Source: Myrica gale (taxonomy: Eukaryota; Streptophyta; Magnoliopsida; Fagales; Myricaceae). Taken from it: a stretch of DNA of 64,000 nt. The stretch lies in assembly GCA_963930655.1 (NCBI GenBank), contig OZ005601.1:17662001-17726000 (forward strand), given 5' to 3'. Both the position numbers and the translations under genes were made by a program. The notes beneath the pieces were generated by a model that did no database searches, was not told the DNA's origin, and worked only from the letters and a program-made list of their open reading frames with translations. Below, piece after piece: positions 56,301 to 63,780 of the stretch (its first letter is position 1; each line of letters begins with the position of its first letter).

Positions 56301-56692
56301 TGTATTGTCTTCAAACATGAGTATCGGGTTTTGATATGAGTAGGGGCTTCCACCAGAAAGGAAAATAGAACACTTGATCATTTTTTATGTTTCTCTGATG
56401 ATATCATCTCTAACTTGCCCAACCCAACATATATCCAGAGTAACTCCCACTTTGTTGCAGTCAAATGCCATTATTATATGCCTCCAATAACCGATATTAT
56501 TTTTCCTATAAATAATCCACTTGAATCATGTTCTGGTGTCCCTTTAGAAGCTGTACTGACTGTGTGGAGGACTTAAGAGGATGTTGCTGTTTAAATTGCA
56601 TTACTGCCCCTCGACGTAGACCTGTTCTGCCTGGGCATCAAAGATACACAAAATGGCATGAATATCGAGATTTGGAATGCAAAGCAGGTTAA
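37974..56692 (+). CDS. STR8: STR8, plastid rhodanese-domain protein (TrhO/UPF0176 family), 8 exons
   Basis: The spliced coding sequence joins 37974-38300, 41095-41148, 44158-44307, 44943-45105, 49607-49698, 54542-54645, 55623-55898 and 56548-56692. It is 1,311 bp, or 436 residues, with no stop or frameshift. Order: a Ser/basic-rich, transit-peptide-like N-terminus; the UPF0176/TrhO N-terminal domain (VVINFYRFV, then [20 protein letters not shown]); a rhodanese domain ([15 protein letters not shown] and catalytic Cys283 in CTGGIRCD); and a Cys-rich tail with ten Cys from C364 to C406 that probably binds zinc. Arabidopsis STR8 is similar in length and layout. Bacterial TrhO makes 5-hydroxyuridine in tRNA; plastid tRNA modification is an inference here. 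The gene is intact despite TE-filled introns. Confidence 0.93.
38913..39138. mobile_element. Probable Tourist-like MITE
   Basis: The left end GATGTTTGATTGCCAAA pairs with the right end read in complement as GGTGTTTGATTGTTAAA. It is about 226 bp and AT-rich. No clear 3-bp duplication was seen. Confidence 0.5.
39367..39778. mobile_element. Possible MITE in STR8 intron 1
   Basis: GGTCATGTTTG at the left pairs with GGGCATGTTTGG (complement) at the right around AT-rich sequence of about 410 bp. Target duplication is not evident, so the boundaries are tentative. Confidence 0.35.
41095..41148 (+). CDS. STR8: STR8 exon 2
   Basis: Codons 110-127, reading [18 protein letters not shown], the most conserved N-terminal block of the UPF0176/TrhO family. 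Acceptor TATTATTAG and donor GTAGAT are canonical, and both junctions are phase 0. Confidence 0.93.
41360..42089 (+). pseudogene. Copia gag with zinc knuckle (intron 2)
   Basis: Frames at 41360-41530, 41542-41730 and 41700-42089 combine to a UBN2-type gag ([19 protein letters not shown], then [19 protein letters not shown]), a Gly/Arg-rich stretch and a CCHC knuckle. Frameshifts separate the pieces. Confidence 0.85.
42205..42834 (+). pseudogene. Copia protease and integrase zinc domain (intron 2)
   Basis: [12 protein letters not shown] is the aspartic protease active site, and [12 protein letters not shown] is its C-terminal block. [16 protein letters not shown] starts the integrase zinc-binding domain, and [11 protein letters not shown] is the usual link to the core, with altered residues. 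The frame ends at 42832-42834. Confidence 0.9.
42835..43945 (+). pseudogene. Copia integrase core and start of reverse transcriptase (intron 2)
   Basis: Heavily frameshifted. Recognisable blocks are [20 protein letters not shown] and [20 protein letters not shown] of the integrase end, a Pro/Ser-rich linker, and the reverse transcriptase start [20 protein letters not shown] at about 43805-43865. It breaks off before the catalytic motif. Confidence 0.85.
44158..44307 (+). CDS. STR8: STR8 exon 3, followed by a GC splice donor
   Basis: Codons 128-177, from [20 protein letters not shown] to [11 protein letters not shown]. The acceptor is TTCATGCAG. The exon ends ...CTGCAG and the intron begins GCAAGA, so this is a GC-AG intron. 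Homologues continue LLQ-LEGG without a gap, and no in-frame GT site gives that junction. Confidence 0.9.
44943..45105 (+). CDS. STR8: STR8 exon 4
   Basis: Codons 178-232 (first base), reading [20 protein letters not shown], then [14 protein letters not shown] and [16 protein letters not shown] begins the rhodanese domain. Acceptor TTTATCCAG and donor GTAGCT; the junction is phase 1. Confidence 0.92.
45106..45926. other. STR8 intron 4, left part, no gene
   Basis: AT-rich intron sequence. No element was recognised before the copia LTR-like block. Confidence 0.5.
45927..46074 (-). repeat. Possible short copia LTR (minus)
   Basis: In minus orientation, TGTTATGGAAAGCG follows a GGGGAG purine tract directly after the copia RNase H end, as a 3' LTR should. 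The block contains an ATTATATATAATG promoter-like motif. The proposed end at 45927 is a guess, and 148 bp would be short for a copia LTR. Confidence 0.4.
46075..46676 (-). pseudogene. Copia RNase H, C-terminal fragment (minus)
   Basis: Minus-strand reading with breaks gives [20 protein letters not shown], then [38 protein letters not shown] and [15 protein letters not shown]. These are copia reverse transcriptase/RNase H blocks. The first catalytic Asp is kept in VDW and the Glu in RAEYRA. A small duplication near 46470-46500 and several stops disrupt it. It abuts a plus-strand copia at about 46680. Confidence 0.85.
46829..47443 (+). pseudogene. Copia gag (intron 4)
   Basis: The ATG at 46829 starts [19 protein letters not shown], the typical copia gag opening, and the frame is open for 204 codons. 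Middle blocks are [20 protein letters not shown] and [15 protein letters not shown]. It ends at a stop after EVLREE where relatives continue, so a nonsense change at 47441-47443 is likely. An upstream in-frame extension to 46631 is not part of gag. Confidence 0.9.
47532..48048 (+). pseudogene. Copia zinc knuckles and protease (intron 4)
   Basis: [15 protein letters not shown] forms one CCHC-like knuckle and [14 protein letters not shown] a degraded second one. The protease follows as [16 protein letters not shown], where Phe replaces the usual Ser/Thr of the D-S/T-G triad. The domain ends [16 protein letters not shown]. Stops near 47660 and at 48046-48048. Confidence 0.85.
48267..48750. mobile_element. 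hAT-like insertion in the copia integrase
   Basis: The copia integrase reading stops at GHPN and the sequence changes to TAGGATTGTTCAAACTCGG followed by GGTGGCGGTGGCGG-type subterminal repeats, as in hAT elements whose ends read TAGGG-TGTTCAAAC. Copia reading resumes near 48750. The right terminus and target duplication were not found. Confidence 0.45.
48958..49606. other. STR8 intron 4, right part, no gene
   Basis: AT-rich intron sequence leading to the acceptor CTATAATCAG at 49597-49606. No element recognised. Confidence 0.5.
49607..49698 (+). CDS. STR8: STR8 exon 5
   Basis: With one base from exon 4 it encodes residues 232-262: [20 protein letters not shown], then [11 protein letters not shown]. 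This is the first half of the rhodanese fold (YEWDIGHF). Acceptor AATCAG and donor GTATGG are canonical. It lies 4.5 kb from exon 4 because of the copia insertions. Confidence 0.93.
50165..51150 (+). pseudogene. LINE reverse transcriptase, central and C-terminal part
   Basis: Reads [34 protein letters not shown], a TAA, then [19 protein letters not shown] and [13 protein letters not shown]. After frame changes come [14 protein letters not shown]-like and [14 protein letters not shown] blocks and [20 protein letters not shown]. The FADD catalytic block is not evident because about 30-40 residues around it are lost between 50705 and 50745. Confidence 0.88.
51151..51624 (+). pseudogene. psaA: Nuclear plastid insertion: psaA fragment
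   Basis: The translation matches photosystem I P700 apoprotein A1 without introns: FLTFRGG, then [69 protein letters not shown] and [14 protein letters not shown]. It has frameshifts and stops (for example the Gln of TGQGHKG is TAG). It lies exactly between LINE blocks HLVN and KFCSPIR, so plastid DNA was inserted into an existing LINE copy. DNA similarity to plastid psaA appears high from memory. Confidence 0.95.
51621..52252. repeat. Perfect or near-perfect 316-bp tandem duplication
   Basis: 51621-51936 is repeated at 51937-52252. I see one difference, in the fifth base (GGACT against GGATT). The unit is LINE ORF2 sequence encoding [20 protein letters not shown] through the GCGFRVLR region. 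The left edge of copy 1 coincides with the psaA junction, and the difference lies at that edge. Confidence 0.97.
52253..52810 (+). pseudogene. LINE ORF2 zinc-binding C-terminus
   Basis: After the duplication the frame continues with [20 protein letters not shown] and [18 protein letters not shown]. Another frame then gives [20 protein letters not shown] and [20 protein letters not shown], the CxxC...HxxxxC zf-RVT domain. It ends in a frameshift near 52805. The same blocks occur, more degraded, in the minus-strand LINE. Confidence 0.9.
53034..53325. repeat. Tandem duplication spanning LINE tail and foldback element
   Basis: GTTCTTCTTTTTTCAATA begins at 53034 and again at 53181. Both copies continue through the LINE A-tail into ACAAAATTATCCAAATGG and about 85 further bases of the adjoining palindromic element. 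The duplication therefore happened after that element had inserted at the LINE tail. Confidence 0.9.
53224..53542. mobile_element. Foldback MITE at the LINE tail
   Basis: The left arm (CCAAATGGTCCATGTGG, TTTCACTTTGTTACAAATTG, GGTCCCTGTGGTTCCAACTT) recurs in reverse complement at the right, ending GGTAATTTTTCC. The arms are about 130 bp each around a GC-richer core. It resembles the palindromic Mutator-like elements at 6700 and 53591, but the target duplication is obscured by the tandem duplication on its left. Confidence 0.75.
53591..53844. mobile_element. Palindromic Mutator-like MITE (254 bp)
   Basis: GGGTTAAATGCATGCCATGC at the left recurs in complement at the right end (GCATTTAACCC), and the arms of about 100 bp match nearly throughout. 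The perfect 9-bp duplication TAAAATTTT flanks it (53582-53590 and 53845-53853). The small loop is asymmetric. No coding capacity. Confidence 0.9.
53854..54541. other. STR8 intron 5, right end, no gene
   Basis: Intron sequence leading to the acceptor ATCGCCCAG before exon 6. No element recognised. Confidence 0.55.
54542..54645 (+). CDS. STR8: STR8 exon 6 with rhodanese active site
   Basis: Residues 263-297 (last codon split). It reads [20 protein letters not shown] and then [15 protein letters not shown]. Cys283 in CTGGIRCD is the catalytic position of rhodaneses, and the CTGGIRC loop is the TrhO-type form. Acceptor CGCCCAG and donor GTAACC are canonical. Confidence 0.95.
54646..55622. other. 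STR8 intron 6, no gene
   Basis: 977-bp intron with GT donor and TTGGTAG acceptor. AT-rich, with no element recognised. Confidence 0.7.
55623..55898 (+). CDS. STR8: STR8 exon 7
   Basis: Residues 297-389 (both edge codons split). It reads [40 protein letters not shown] and the first part of the Cys-rich tail [31 protein letters not shown] is a family hallmark. Acceptor TTTGGTAG, donor GTAAGC. Confidence 0.95.
55899..56547. other. STR8 intron 7, no gene
   Basis: 649-bp intron with GT donor and CCCTTTAG acceptor. It contains two tandem copies of TACCGCCGTTATTGAGATGC at about 56209-56253. Confidence 0.75.
56548..56692 (+). CDS. STR8: STR8 exon 8 and stop
   Basis: Residues 389-436. It reads [17 protein letters not shown], then [20 protein letters not shown], and ends LECKAG with TAA at 56690-56692. 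The clustered cysteines complete the putative zinc-binding tail. [10 protein letters not shown] is conserved in plant STR8. Confidence 0.95.
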
Positions 56693-57129
56693 CAGCTGGA
56701 TCAGACCATTTTATTTGAGGTTGGAAGTTGATATCCGTTCAATGAATTCAAATTGCAGCTTTTAGTGAAGATCTGAAGGTTTTTATTTTTTCCTTTTTTT
56801 TTCTTGCAGGTAGTAGCTTTTGCATGTGCATAGTGCAAGTTAACTTCTATTCAGATGACAAGCTAAAGCTAGCTCTATTAATTGTCAGTATTTATGTAAA
56901 TACCAATCCTTCTAAAAAGGCATTACTCCATGTGAGAAATGCTGAGACAGACTTCCGTTTGAATCTATTATATGCACAAAATTTATTAATACCTTGTCAG
57001 ATTGTATTGTAGATATAAAACAGGTATTTTTTTTTCTCTTTTTATACATGTCAGATTATGTTTAACTTGACCGGAGACAGTTGTTGGATCCATCTATCGT
57101 ATGAACCGTAAATAAATTTTATGTTGCAT
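56693..57129. other. Probable STR8 3' untranslated region and flank
   Basis: Sequence after the STR8 stop. A pyrimidine tract ending TTTCTTGCAG at about 56800 could mark a 3' UTR intron. AATTTATTAA and ATAAAA-type polyadenylation-like signals follow at about 56980-57015. No other coding region. Confidence 0.45.
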
Positions 57130-57745
57130 CTATTGGTGTTGTTTACGTTCTTCACATTCTTGTTCTTCATGTTCTTGAAGAATAGCAAGCTCTGTCTTTT
57201 CAAAAAAGTCTCATTTTAGAGTTTGATTCCTATTCAAGTTATTTTTCAACTTTTATCCGTTTATTTTCACATTTTTTCCTTGTGATTCCTATTCACATTT
57301 TTTTCCTTGAACATATTTCTTTTGAATCTTCCTTGTGATTTTAAAACTCTTTTTGTCAAAATTAATGTTTTATACGTGGTGATTAAGCCAGTTTTTAACC
57401 GTGAAATCAAAGTGTTGTTTTTCTCTTCACAACAGTTTCTTTTGAATAATGTTTAGTAATGTTTCTATGATGGAAACGAGTTAAGATATTGCATATCATA
57501 AATGTGATCTATGGGCGTTGATATGAAACATGTATACTTAATTTGTACGTTGGAATTGAATATTTGATGTTCAATTATGGTTAAGGTGTTGCATATCATG
57601 AATAATATATATGAGCGTTGACATGAGACATGCATATTTATCGTATACTGTGAAAACGTGACAGTACTGTGCACAAGAGGGTGTGTTCCACTTGTGGCAT
57701 CCTGGTCGCTCCGTCATACGTGTAAAAATCCTCTATGAAGATACC

Positions 57746-57960
57746 TGATGCGAATCCGAGCAAGGCTTCAAAGGAGCTAGTTCAAGTTCCTGTATGGCCG
57801 GTTACGAGAGATTGAGCCAAGAAGTTCAAGGATCTACTCGATGGACTCATTCAAGAGATATGGACTCAAGCAAAGTCATGGAGGCCCATTAAAGATGATC
57901 CACGTTTTAGAAGGATTCGGTCAAGTGATATTTTTGGGTCTATTCTAGAAGAATCGGATT
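57746..57960 (+). pseudogene. Gypsy gag-like fragment inside the inverted repeat
   Basis: The frame reads NPSKASKELVQVPVWPVTRD, a stop, then AKKFKDLLDGLIQEIWTQAK and SWRPI. This resembles the C-terminal gag stretch of plant gypsy elements (a GPITRARAKK-like motif followed by GLIQ). It is isolated, with no protease or reverse transcriptase nearby, so it was probably captured or left by an older insertion. Confidence 0.45.
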
Positions 57961-59186
57961 GCATGGCAGAAGTGTCAAGTTGTAACAAGGATAAATCCAA
58001 GATCGTATTCCACGGAGACAAATCAAAGTATTTGTAAAAGATTATTGCAAAGGAAAATGCTATGTAAAATTCTTTTTGAGTTTTTATGTTTATGTAAAAT
58101 TCAGATTGGTGATGATGTTTTGAAAAGTAAGTTTAAAGATATTTAAATGCTCATAAGACTCAAAAATCTATTCCAACACATAAGCAAAGAGAGAACAGAT
58201 TCACAGAAGCAATTTGACAAACACTTGCGGTACGAGTTTAATTAACCATTGCTTCACCATTTTTCTATCTTTCTTGGTATCACTCATCTATTACTAATCC
58301 AATCAAGGCATTAATAAAATGAAATATGCAAGACTAAGCTTGAGTAAGTGTACCAGATTCTAACAAGCCAACACTCTCCTAGACCTCAACCAAATTCATA
58401 TAGCATACATCTAATGAAGATCCTTGATTAACTCAAGATTTTGTTGTGCCTAATGTCAACAACAAAACAGGAAATAAAGCAAGAGATTCAACATATATTC
58501 ATCTTCAAACATTCAGTAGCAGCAAACAGAAAGTGAAAATCCAACATAACAATAGGTAGTAATTTACGTGAAGCAAAGAAAAATTAACCCATAACCCAAG
58601 TTATAAAACTTAGCCAATCATCCTCATCTTTGATTTGCAAAATACCCAAATAAGAAAAACCCTAAGAATTCTGGAGAATGAGAATCGTGTCTGAAACCAA
58701 AAGTGAAAAATAACAGAAAGAATAAAACTAAGCGAAAAGAACCCCTTCATTCGAAATATCCTTCTCCTTCTGTTGTGCCCAAGTCTTGAATCTTCATTGC
58801 CACGTAAGAGAGCAGCCCCTTCTTTGCAAAACTGATGAGCTGAACCAAACAAGGGAGAGCTGCCCTTCCAAATGTGCGAGAACCAGGAAGATTGCGTTAA
58901 ACAAAACAGGGTAGGGCACGACAACAGCAGTTGAAAAGAATGGAGAGTGGGCTGAAATGGGCTTCGGTGGGCTTCATCTATGATAAAAGTAACAAAAGCG
59001 CATTAGCGGTAAAAAAATAACATTTCACCTGCTGAAAACAGTTACACATTTTGTCAAACTAATCTCCTTCATTTATCAATTAAGATTCACTTAACCCACT
59101 ATGTTAAGAGTATTAAAATTGACAAAAATGTTTATTTATCAACTAACCTCCGTATTTTGCGGCATTACTCCTAGAGTAGAATATGA
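57961..59186. other. Interior of the inverted-repeat element, no gene
   Basis: AT-rich sequence. A minus-strand open frame at 58610-58924 shows no recognisable domain. No transposase motif. Confidence 0.4.
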
Positions 59187-59782
59187 TATCCTTATAGAGG
59201 ATCTTTCTGCGTACCACGGAGGAACCAAAATGCCACAACAAGTGGAATACATCCTCTTGTGCACAATATTGTCAAGTCTTCATAGTATATATTAAGTATG
59301 TATATCTTATGTCAATGCCCTTACATATCATTCATGATATGCAACACCTTAATTATACTTGAACACCTAATATTCCTTTCCAACGTAGAAGTTAAGTATG
59401 CATGTCTCATATCAATGTCCATACATCTTATTTATGATATGCAACGCCTTAACTCATTTTCATCATAAAAACATTATAAAACAATTCTAGAAAGTGTTGT
59501 GAAGAGAAAAACACCACCTTGATTTCACAATTAAAAATTGGCTTAATCACCACGTAGAAAATACTAATTTTGAAGTAAAAAATTTTGAAATCATAAGCAA
59601 CATTCAAAAGAAATATGATCAAGTTTTGAAAAACAACTTTTTGAAATTGTTTTGAAAAAAAAAATCAAAGCTGAAAAACAACTTGAAAACGAATCGAACT
59701 TTAAAAATGAGACTTTTTCGAAAAAACGAGCTTGTTCTTCATCAAGAATATGAAGAACATAAACAATATCAATAGATGCTAG

Positions 59783-61065
59783 TGATATTCCTAGGATTAA
59801 GGCAAACCAAGAGGGGGTGAATTGGGTTTCCAAACTTTTTCGAAAATTACCCCAAAGAATGTGTTTGCTAGCTACAAGTCTCACAAATTAGATTGATTGC
59901 AATAAAGAATTAAACACAAGAGAATGTATTGCAATGTAAATGCACAAGAGAAAATTTTAAAGCAATAAACTAGTAACACAAATAAAGGAGTTAAGGGAAG
60001 AGAAGCAAACACAATATTTTAGGTGGTTCAGCAAGCCCGCCTATGTCCACCCCCCAAGCTCCTTTACCGAGCCTTGAGGTTTCTCTACTATTCTCCCTTC
60101 AACCAAGGAAAAGGTTTCCTTACACTTGAGCTTGGGAAAAACCTCTCCAAGCCTCAAGAACGAGTTTGAGAACAAACTTTTCCAAACTCCTTTCGATGAA
60201 CAAACCTCACTGAAAGGATACAAGATAATCACTCTCTTAGTAATGTGTATGGTTGAACGAAATTTCCCTCTAAAACTCCCTTGATGGAGTAGATATTACA
60301 ATGAGAAATAACTAGCTCTTAGGCTTTACACAATAACGAGGATGTGTAAATGAAGATTATGTGTGAATGATGTTTGAATAAGGATTGGAAGGTTTTTGAT
60401 CACTCTTAGCCTTTGTAAAATGATTTTGGACGATTGAGTTGTGTTCCAAAGGCGTGGGAATGACTTTATATAGGTCTCATGAGAAAAATAGACGTTTATA
60501 GCCGTTAGGAGTGACCGCTACATGAACCGGTCGACCGCTTCAAGTTACCGTTACACAACGGTAGTATTTTCAGAAGCTTAACGACTCTTTAATAAATTCT
60601 ACCGGTCGACCGCTACACGAAACCGTCGTATCTCCGGTCGACCGCTTCAATGAGCCGGTCGACCGCCTCGACTTAAGCATGATCCGGTTGATTTAAAAAC
60701 TCGATTTTGACCAACTTAAAATACCCAATTTTAAACTCTAACTTCTCATAAATATATATAAAGGTTTGGGAGTATATTTGGGATATTTTGAAGCCATTAA
60801 AAATGGTTTTAATCTTTCTACAAATGTTATAGCGGTTTATGCAAGTTTGGAAGGCATATGCATGTGTGTGCATGAAATCCTTGTTAAAGATGAAGTCTTA
60901 GAGTTATAAAGATTACCCTATCATCTTGAGTCTTCACTTTAAGAGCACTTCCATTGAAGGTGATGTTGCTTGATCGCTCCGTGCTCATTTTGGATCCGAT
61001 TTGTTTCACATCTCAATTACTTCTATTGTTATCATTAAAACATTGATTGTGACTAGAAGCCAACA
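59783..61065 (-). repeat. 3' LTR of the SIRE-like element
   Basis: In minus orientation it starts TGTTGGCTTCTAG directly after the polypurine tract and is proposed to end GGAATATCA, giving 1,283 bp with TG...CA ends. Around 60520-60680 it contains four to five copies of a GGTCGACCGCT motif. The right edge is well supported. The left edge is inferred from the TG/CA rule and the start of the neighbouring inverted-repeat arm. Confidence 0.6.
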
Positions 61066-61510
61066 ATCTCCCCTTTTTTACGATGACAATAAATTAATTG
61101 ATCATTCTCTTGTTGATCTTGTCTCCCCCTATCTTTTATACTTTGATGTGGGGTTTTGGACATTTTAATACTTCATGGACACAAGTTAGTATGTAATATG
61201 AGATAATTGCTTATGAATAATAAAGAGGCTTTCATATCAAAATAAAACAGTACATCAAAGTCTCAAAGTGTTACATAGATACAAAAAGAGACATCATTTC
61301 TTCTCCCCCTTTGTCATCATAAAAAAGAAATACAAAAGCAAAGGAAGTACATAAACAACAACAAAATGAAATGCATATGCGATGAGAATCATGATGGTAG
61401 AGGAAAACGGGCCATAAAAGTCCTCATGTCCTGAAAGAACTACCTCTGCTCCTCTTGCATAGAAGTGATACTGTCATGAAGAAACTTCTGTTGTGCCTCA
61501 TGCCTAGCAG
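61066..61510 (-). promoter_or_regulatory. Polypurine tract and 3' untranslated spacer of the SIRE-like element
   Basis: AAAAAAGGGGAGA (minus strand) abuts the LTR and should prime plus-strand synthesis. A second purine run, AAAGGGGGAGAAG, lies near 61300. The rest is AT-rich spacer after the env-like frame. Confidence 0.65.
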
Positions 61511-62596
61511 TCATTTTTTCTCAAAAGTGGTGAACCGGGAATCAAAGGAAGAAGTATGGTCGGGAGCTCTGGTAGGAGAAGGAATAATGGGAGGATCATC
61601 AGCCAAATCAGCATCTATATCAAACTCCATTGCCTCAGCATCTACCTCCTCACCAGTAGGCTCATCGTCAGCCTCAATATCCTCATCAGCCTCCTCAGGC
61701 TCATCCTTATCACTATCCTGACGCTTAGGCACCCAAGTGTTCCAGGAAGTCCGTCTATAGCCCATTCGGGTTAAAGTGTGAGTATCAAATAGCTCACACT
61801 TGGTCAAAGTGTCTTGCTCTCGAGAACTGAGTGCCATGCCAAAATGTCTAAAAATCTGGGTAAACAACAAGCCATAAGGTAGATTCTTCTTAGACTCACA
61901 AGCTACTTCCATATTTTTGAGCACAATGTAAGAAAGGTTGAACTTTTTCTCCTTTAGGAGACGCTCCAGTATAAAAACATTTATAAAAGTCACCTCCTCT
62001 CGGTGTCCACTCCGAGGCATCAAGTTATGAGTGCAGATCAAATGAAGCAATCTCAAACGAATAGGTAACTGGTTGGCATGTATTTTTCTAGGTGCATCTT
62101 CTGCAATATCATCACCTAGGTGGAAACATAGGGCTGCTCCATAATCAAAGCCCGTACACACGGGCCATGTCATAAGCTCATAAGCCTGAATCCCAACATG
62201 TGGGATACAAAAAATCTTACTGAGAATACTTCATTCAAAATAATATCCCGTCCCCCAACCATACTCTTAACAGTAAACTAGCCCCCTGCTTCCCAATGAG
62301 CAGACATGTTAGCGAAAAACAACCTAACATATTTGGGAAACACTTCGTTACCCATATCCAACAAATTTCGCCAACCTTGCTTCACAAATGGACGCTAAAT
62401 CTCAAAATCCGAAAGTGATTCTATATCTACTTTCCTACCCAACATGACTTTTCTATTTTGAGAAGTCATTATAAAATTTTGAAGCACATTCAGAATTACG
62501 AAAATTGTAATCAGGCTCACCCGAAGGAGCTGCTGATGAAGGAGATGATCCCGCGGGCTCAGAGACGTGTATGGCAGGATGCTTCTTCCTTGGCAT
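61511..62596 (-). pseudogene. Env-like third reading frame of the SIRE-like element
   Basis: It probably starts at 62596 (MPRKKHPAIHVSEPAGSSPS). The first 140 or so codons are interrupted by stops and frame changes. The last 220 codons (61511-62173) are open and include YGAALCFHLGDDIAEDAPRK, ANQLPIRLRLLHLICTHNLM and NLPYGLLFTQIFRHFGM, then an acidic tail. LPYGLL-FRHFG is typical of the plant retroelement protein annotated as env-like or putative plant transposon protein. No membrane segment is evident in the open part, so an envelope role is unproven. Confidence 0.75.
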
Positions 62597-63131
62597 GATG
62601 GTTGAACTCAAGAATTTGAGAGAAAAGAGGCTGGAATCTGAAAAATTGGGGTTAGGGTTTCAAAGAGGCCGAAATCCCTAAAAATCTCGGGTTGGATGAA
62701 TTTTGATGTAAATCGACTCAAAGAGAGGACTTAGACTGAAAATGTTGATCTGAGATGATTGGGTTCGATTTTAGGGCAGGTTATAGTGTTTTGGGAAGGA
62801 TTTGAGAGAGTTTGGTTCGATAGAGGCGAAGCGGTACACGGGAGAAAAGAGATCGGTCGACTGAAATGTGAACTACAGTATATATAGACTCGACGAGGCG
62901 ATCGACCGCTTGGTATAGCGGTTCATGACCATCCACCGCTTCGTGTAGCGGTTTCATATGACCATCGACCGCTACAGAGAACAGTCTCGGGAAATGAGGT
63001 TTCAAGGCCCAAAAGTGAAATGGAATGATGCATTTGATGAATGTCAAACATGTAATAAGTCATAAGGTATTTTAAACATGTTTAAAAACATCAAAACAAA
63101 AAAAAAACATGGAAATCAATGAGATAACATA
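62597..63131 (-). other. Spacer between pol and the env-like frame
   Basis: Non-coding part of the SIRE-like element. It includes three GACCGCT-AGCGGT-type motifs at about 62895-62970, related to those in its LTR. Confidence 0.6.
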
Positions 63132-63780
63132 TCAAAGAGCATTTGCATCTAAAAACCCAATGTCTCTTCTAAGATCACGAAATCTATCATTACTCAAGGG
63201 TTTTGTGAAAATATTAGCTAGTTGATGCTCAGTACTAATGAAATCAAGTGAGATGTTACCTTTTTGAATATGATCTCTTAGAAAATGATGTCTCACTTCA
63301 ATGTGTTTAGTTCTTGTGTGTTGGATAGGATTCTTAGATAAGTTGATAGCACTAGTGTTATCACATCTGATGGGTATACTATCAAACTCTAGTCCAAAAT
63401 CTTTGAGAGTTTGTTTCATCCACAACACTTGAGCACAACAACTACCGGCCGCTATGTATTCCACTTCGGTTGTTGATAATGCAACCGAGTTTTGTTTCTT
63501 GCTACTCCAATAAACTAAAGATGAACCTAGGAAATGACAAGTACAAGTAGTACTTTTTCTATCGACTTTGCACCCGGAAAAGTCCACATCGGAATAACTT
63601 ACTAGGTTCATGTGAGTGTCTCTAGGATACCAAAGTCCTAGGTTGATAGTTCGCGAAAGATATCGAAAAATTCTTTTTACGGCAACAAGATGTGATTCTT
63701 TAGGACAAACTTGGAATCTAGCACATAAGTATACACTAAACATAATATCCGGCCTACTAGCCGTCAAATAGAGGATAATC
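63132..63780 (-). pseudogene. Copia reverse transcriptase end and RNase H
   Basis: It reads YLTASRPDIMFSVYLCARFQ, AVKRIFRYLSRTINLGLWYP, DVDFSGCKVDRKST, ALSTTEVEYIAAGSC, LKDFGLEFDSIPIRCDNTSA and ends LANIFTKPLSNDRFRDLRRD with a stop at 63132. The RNase H catalytic residues appear kept (Asp in SDVDFSG, Glu in TEVEYIA, Asp in CDNTSA). The open frame is 215 codons, but its N-terminal edge is a break and not a start. Confidence 0.92.

Larger units (their letters stand above)
57130..59776. mobile_element. Long-inverted-repeat element (2.6 kb)
   Basis: The left arm (about 57130-57745) recurs in reverse complement at about 59187-59776. Landmarks are GCATCTATTG at both outer edges, AAAAAGTCTCATTTT, GTTGCATATCAT and TGTGCACAAGAGG near the inner edge. 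The arms are about 600 bp with perhaps 75-80 percent identity by eye. Within each arm the GTTGCATATCAT module is itself repeated twice. The interior holds a gypsy gag-like fragment. It resembles a foldback or Mutator-like element; no transposase or target duplication was found. Confidence 0.6.
59783..63780 (-). mobile_element. SIRE-like Ty1/copia retrotransposon, 5' part missing or broken
   Basis: On the minus strand the order is RNase H (63132-63780), a spacer, an env-like frame (61511-62596), a polypurine tract AAAAAAGGGGAGA near 61066-61080 and an LTR (59783-61065). A third reading frame between pol and the 3' LTR marks SIRE/Maximus-type copia elements. The pol match breaks at 63780, where sequence changes to a short inverted repeat, so upstream pol is absent or displaced within the window. 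Confidence 0.82.

Noticed and set aside
61455-61774. Ser/Ile-rich plus-strand open frames
   Set aside because: They are antisense to the acidic tail of the env-like frame, and their composition is explained by its Glu/Asp codons.
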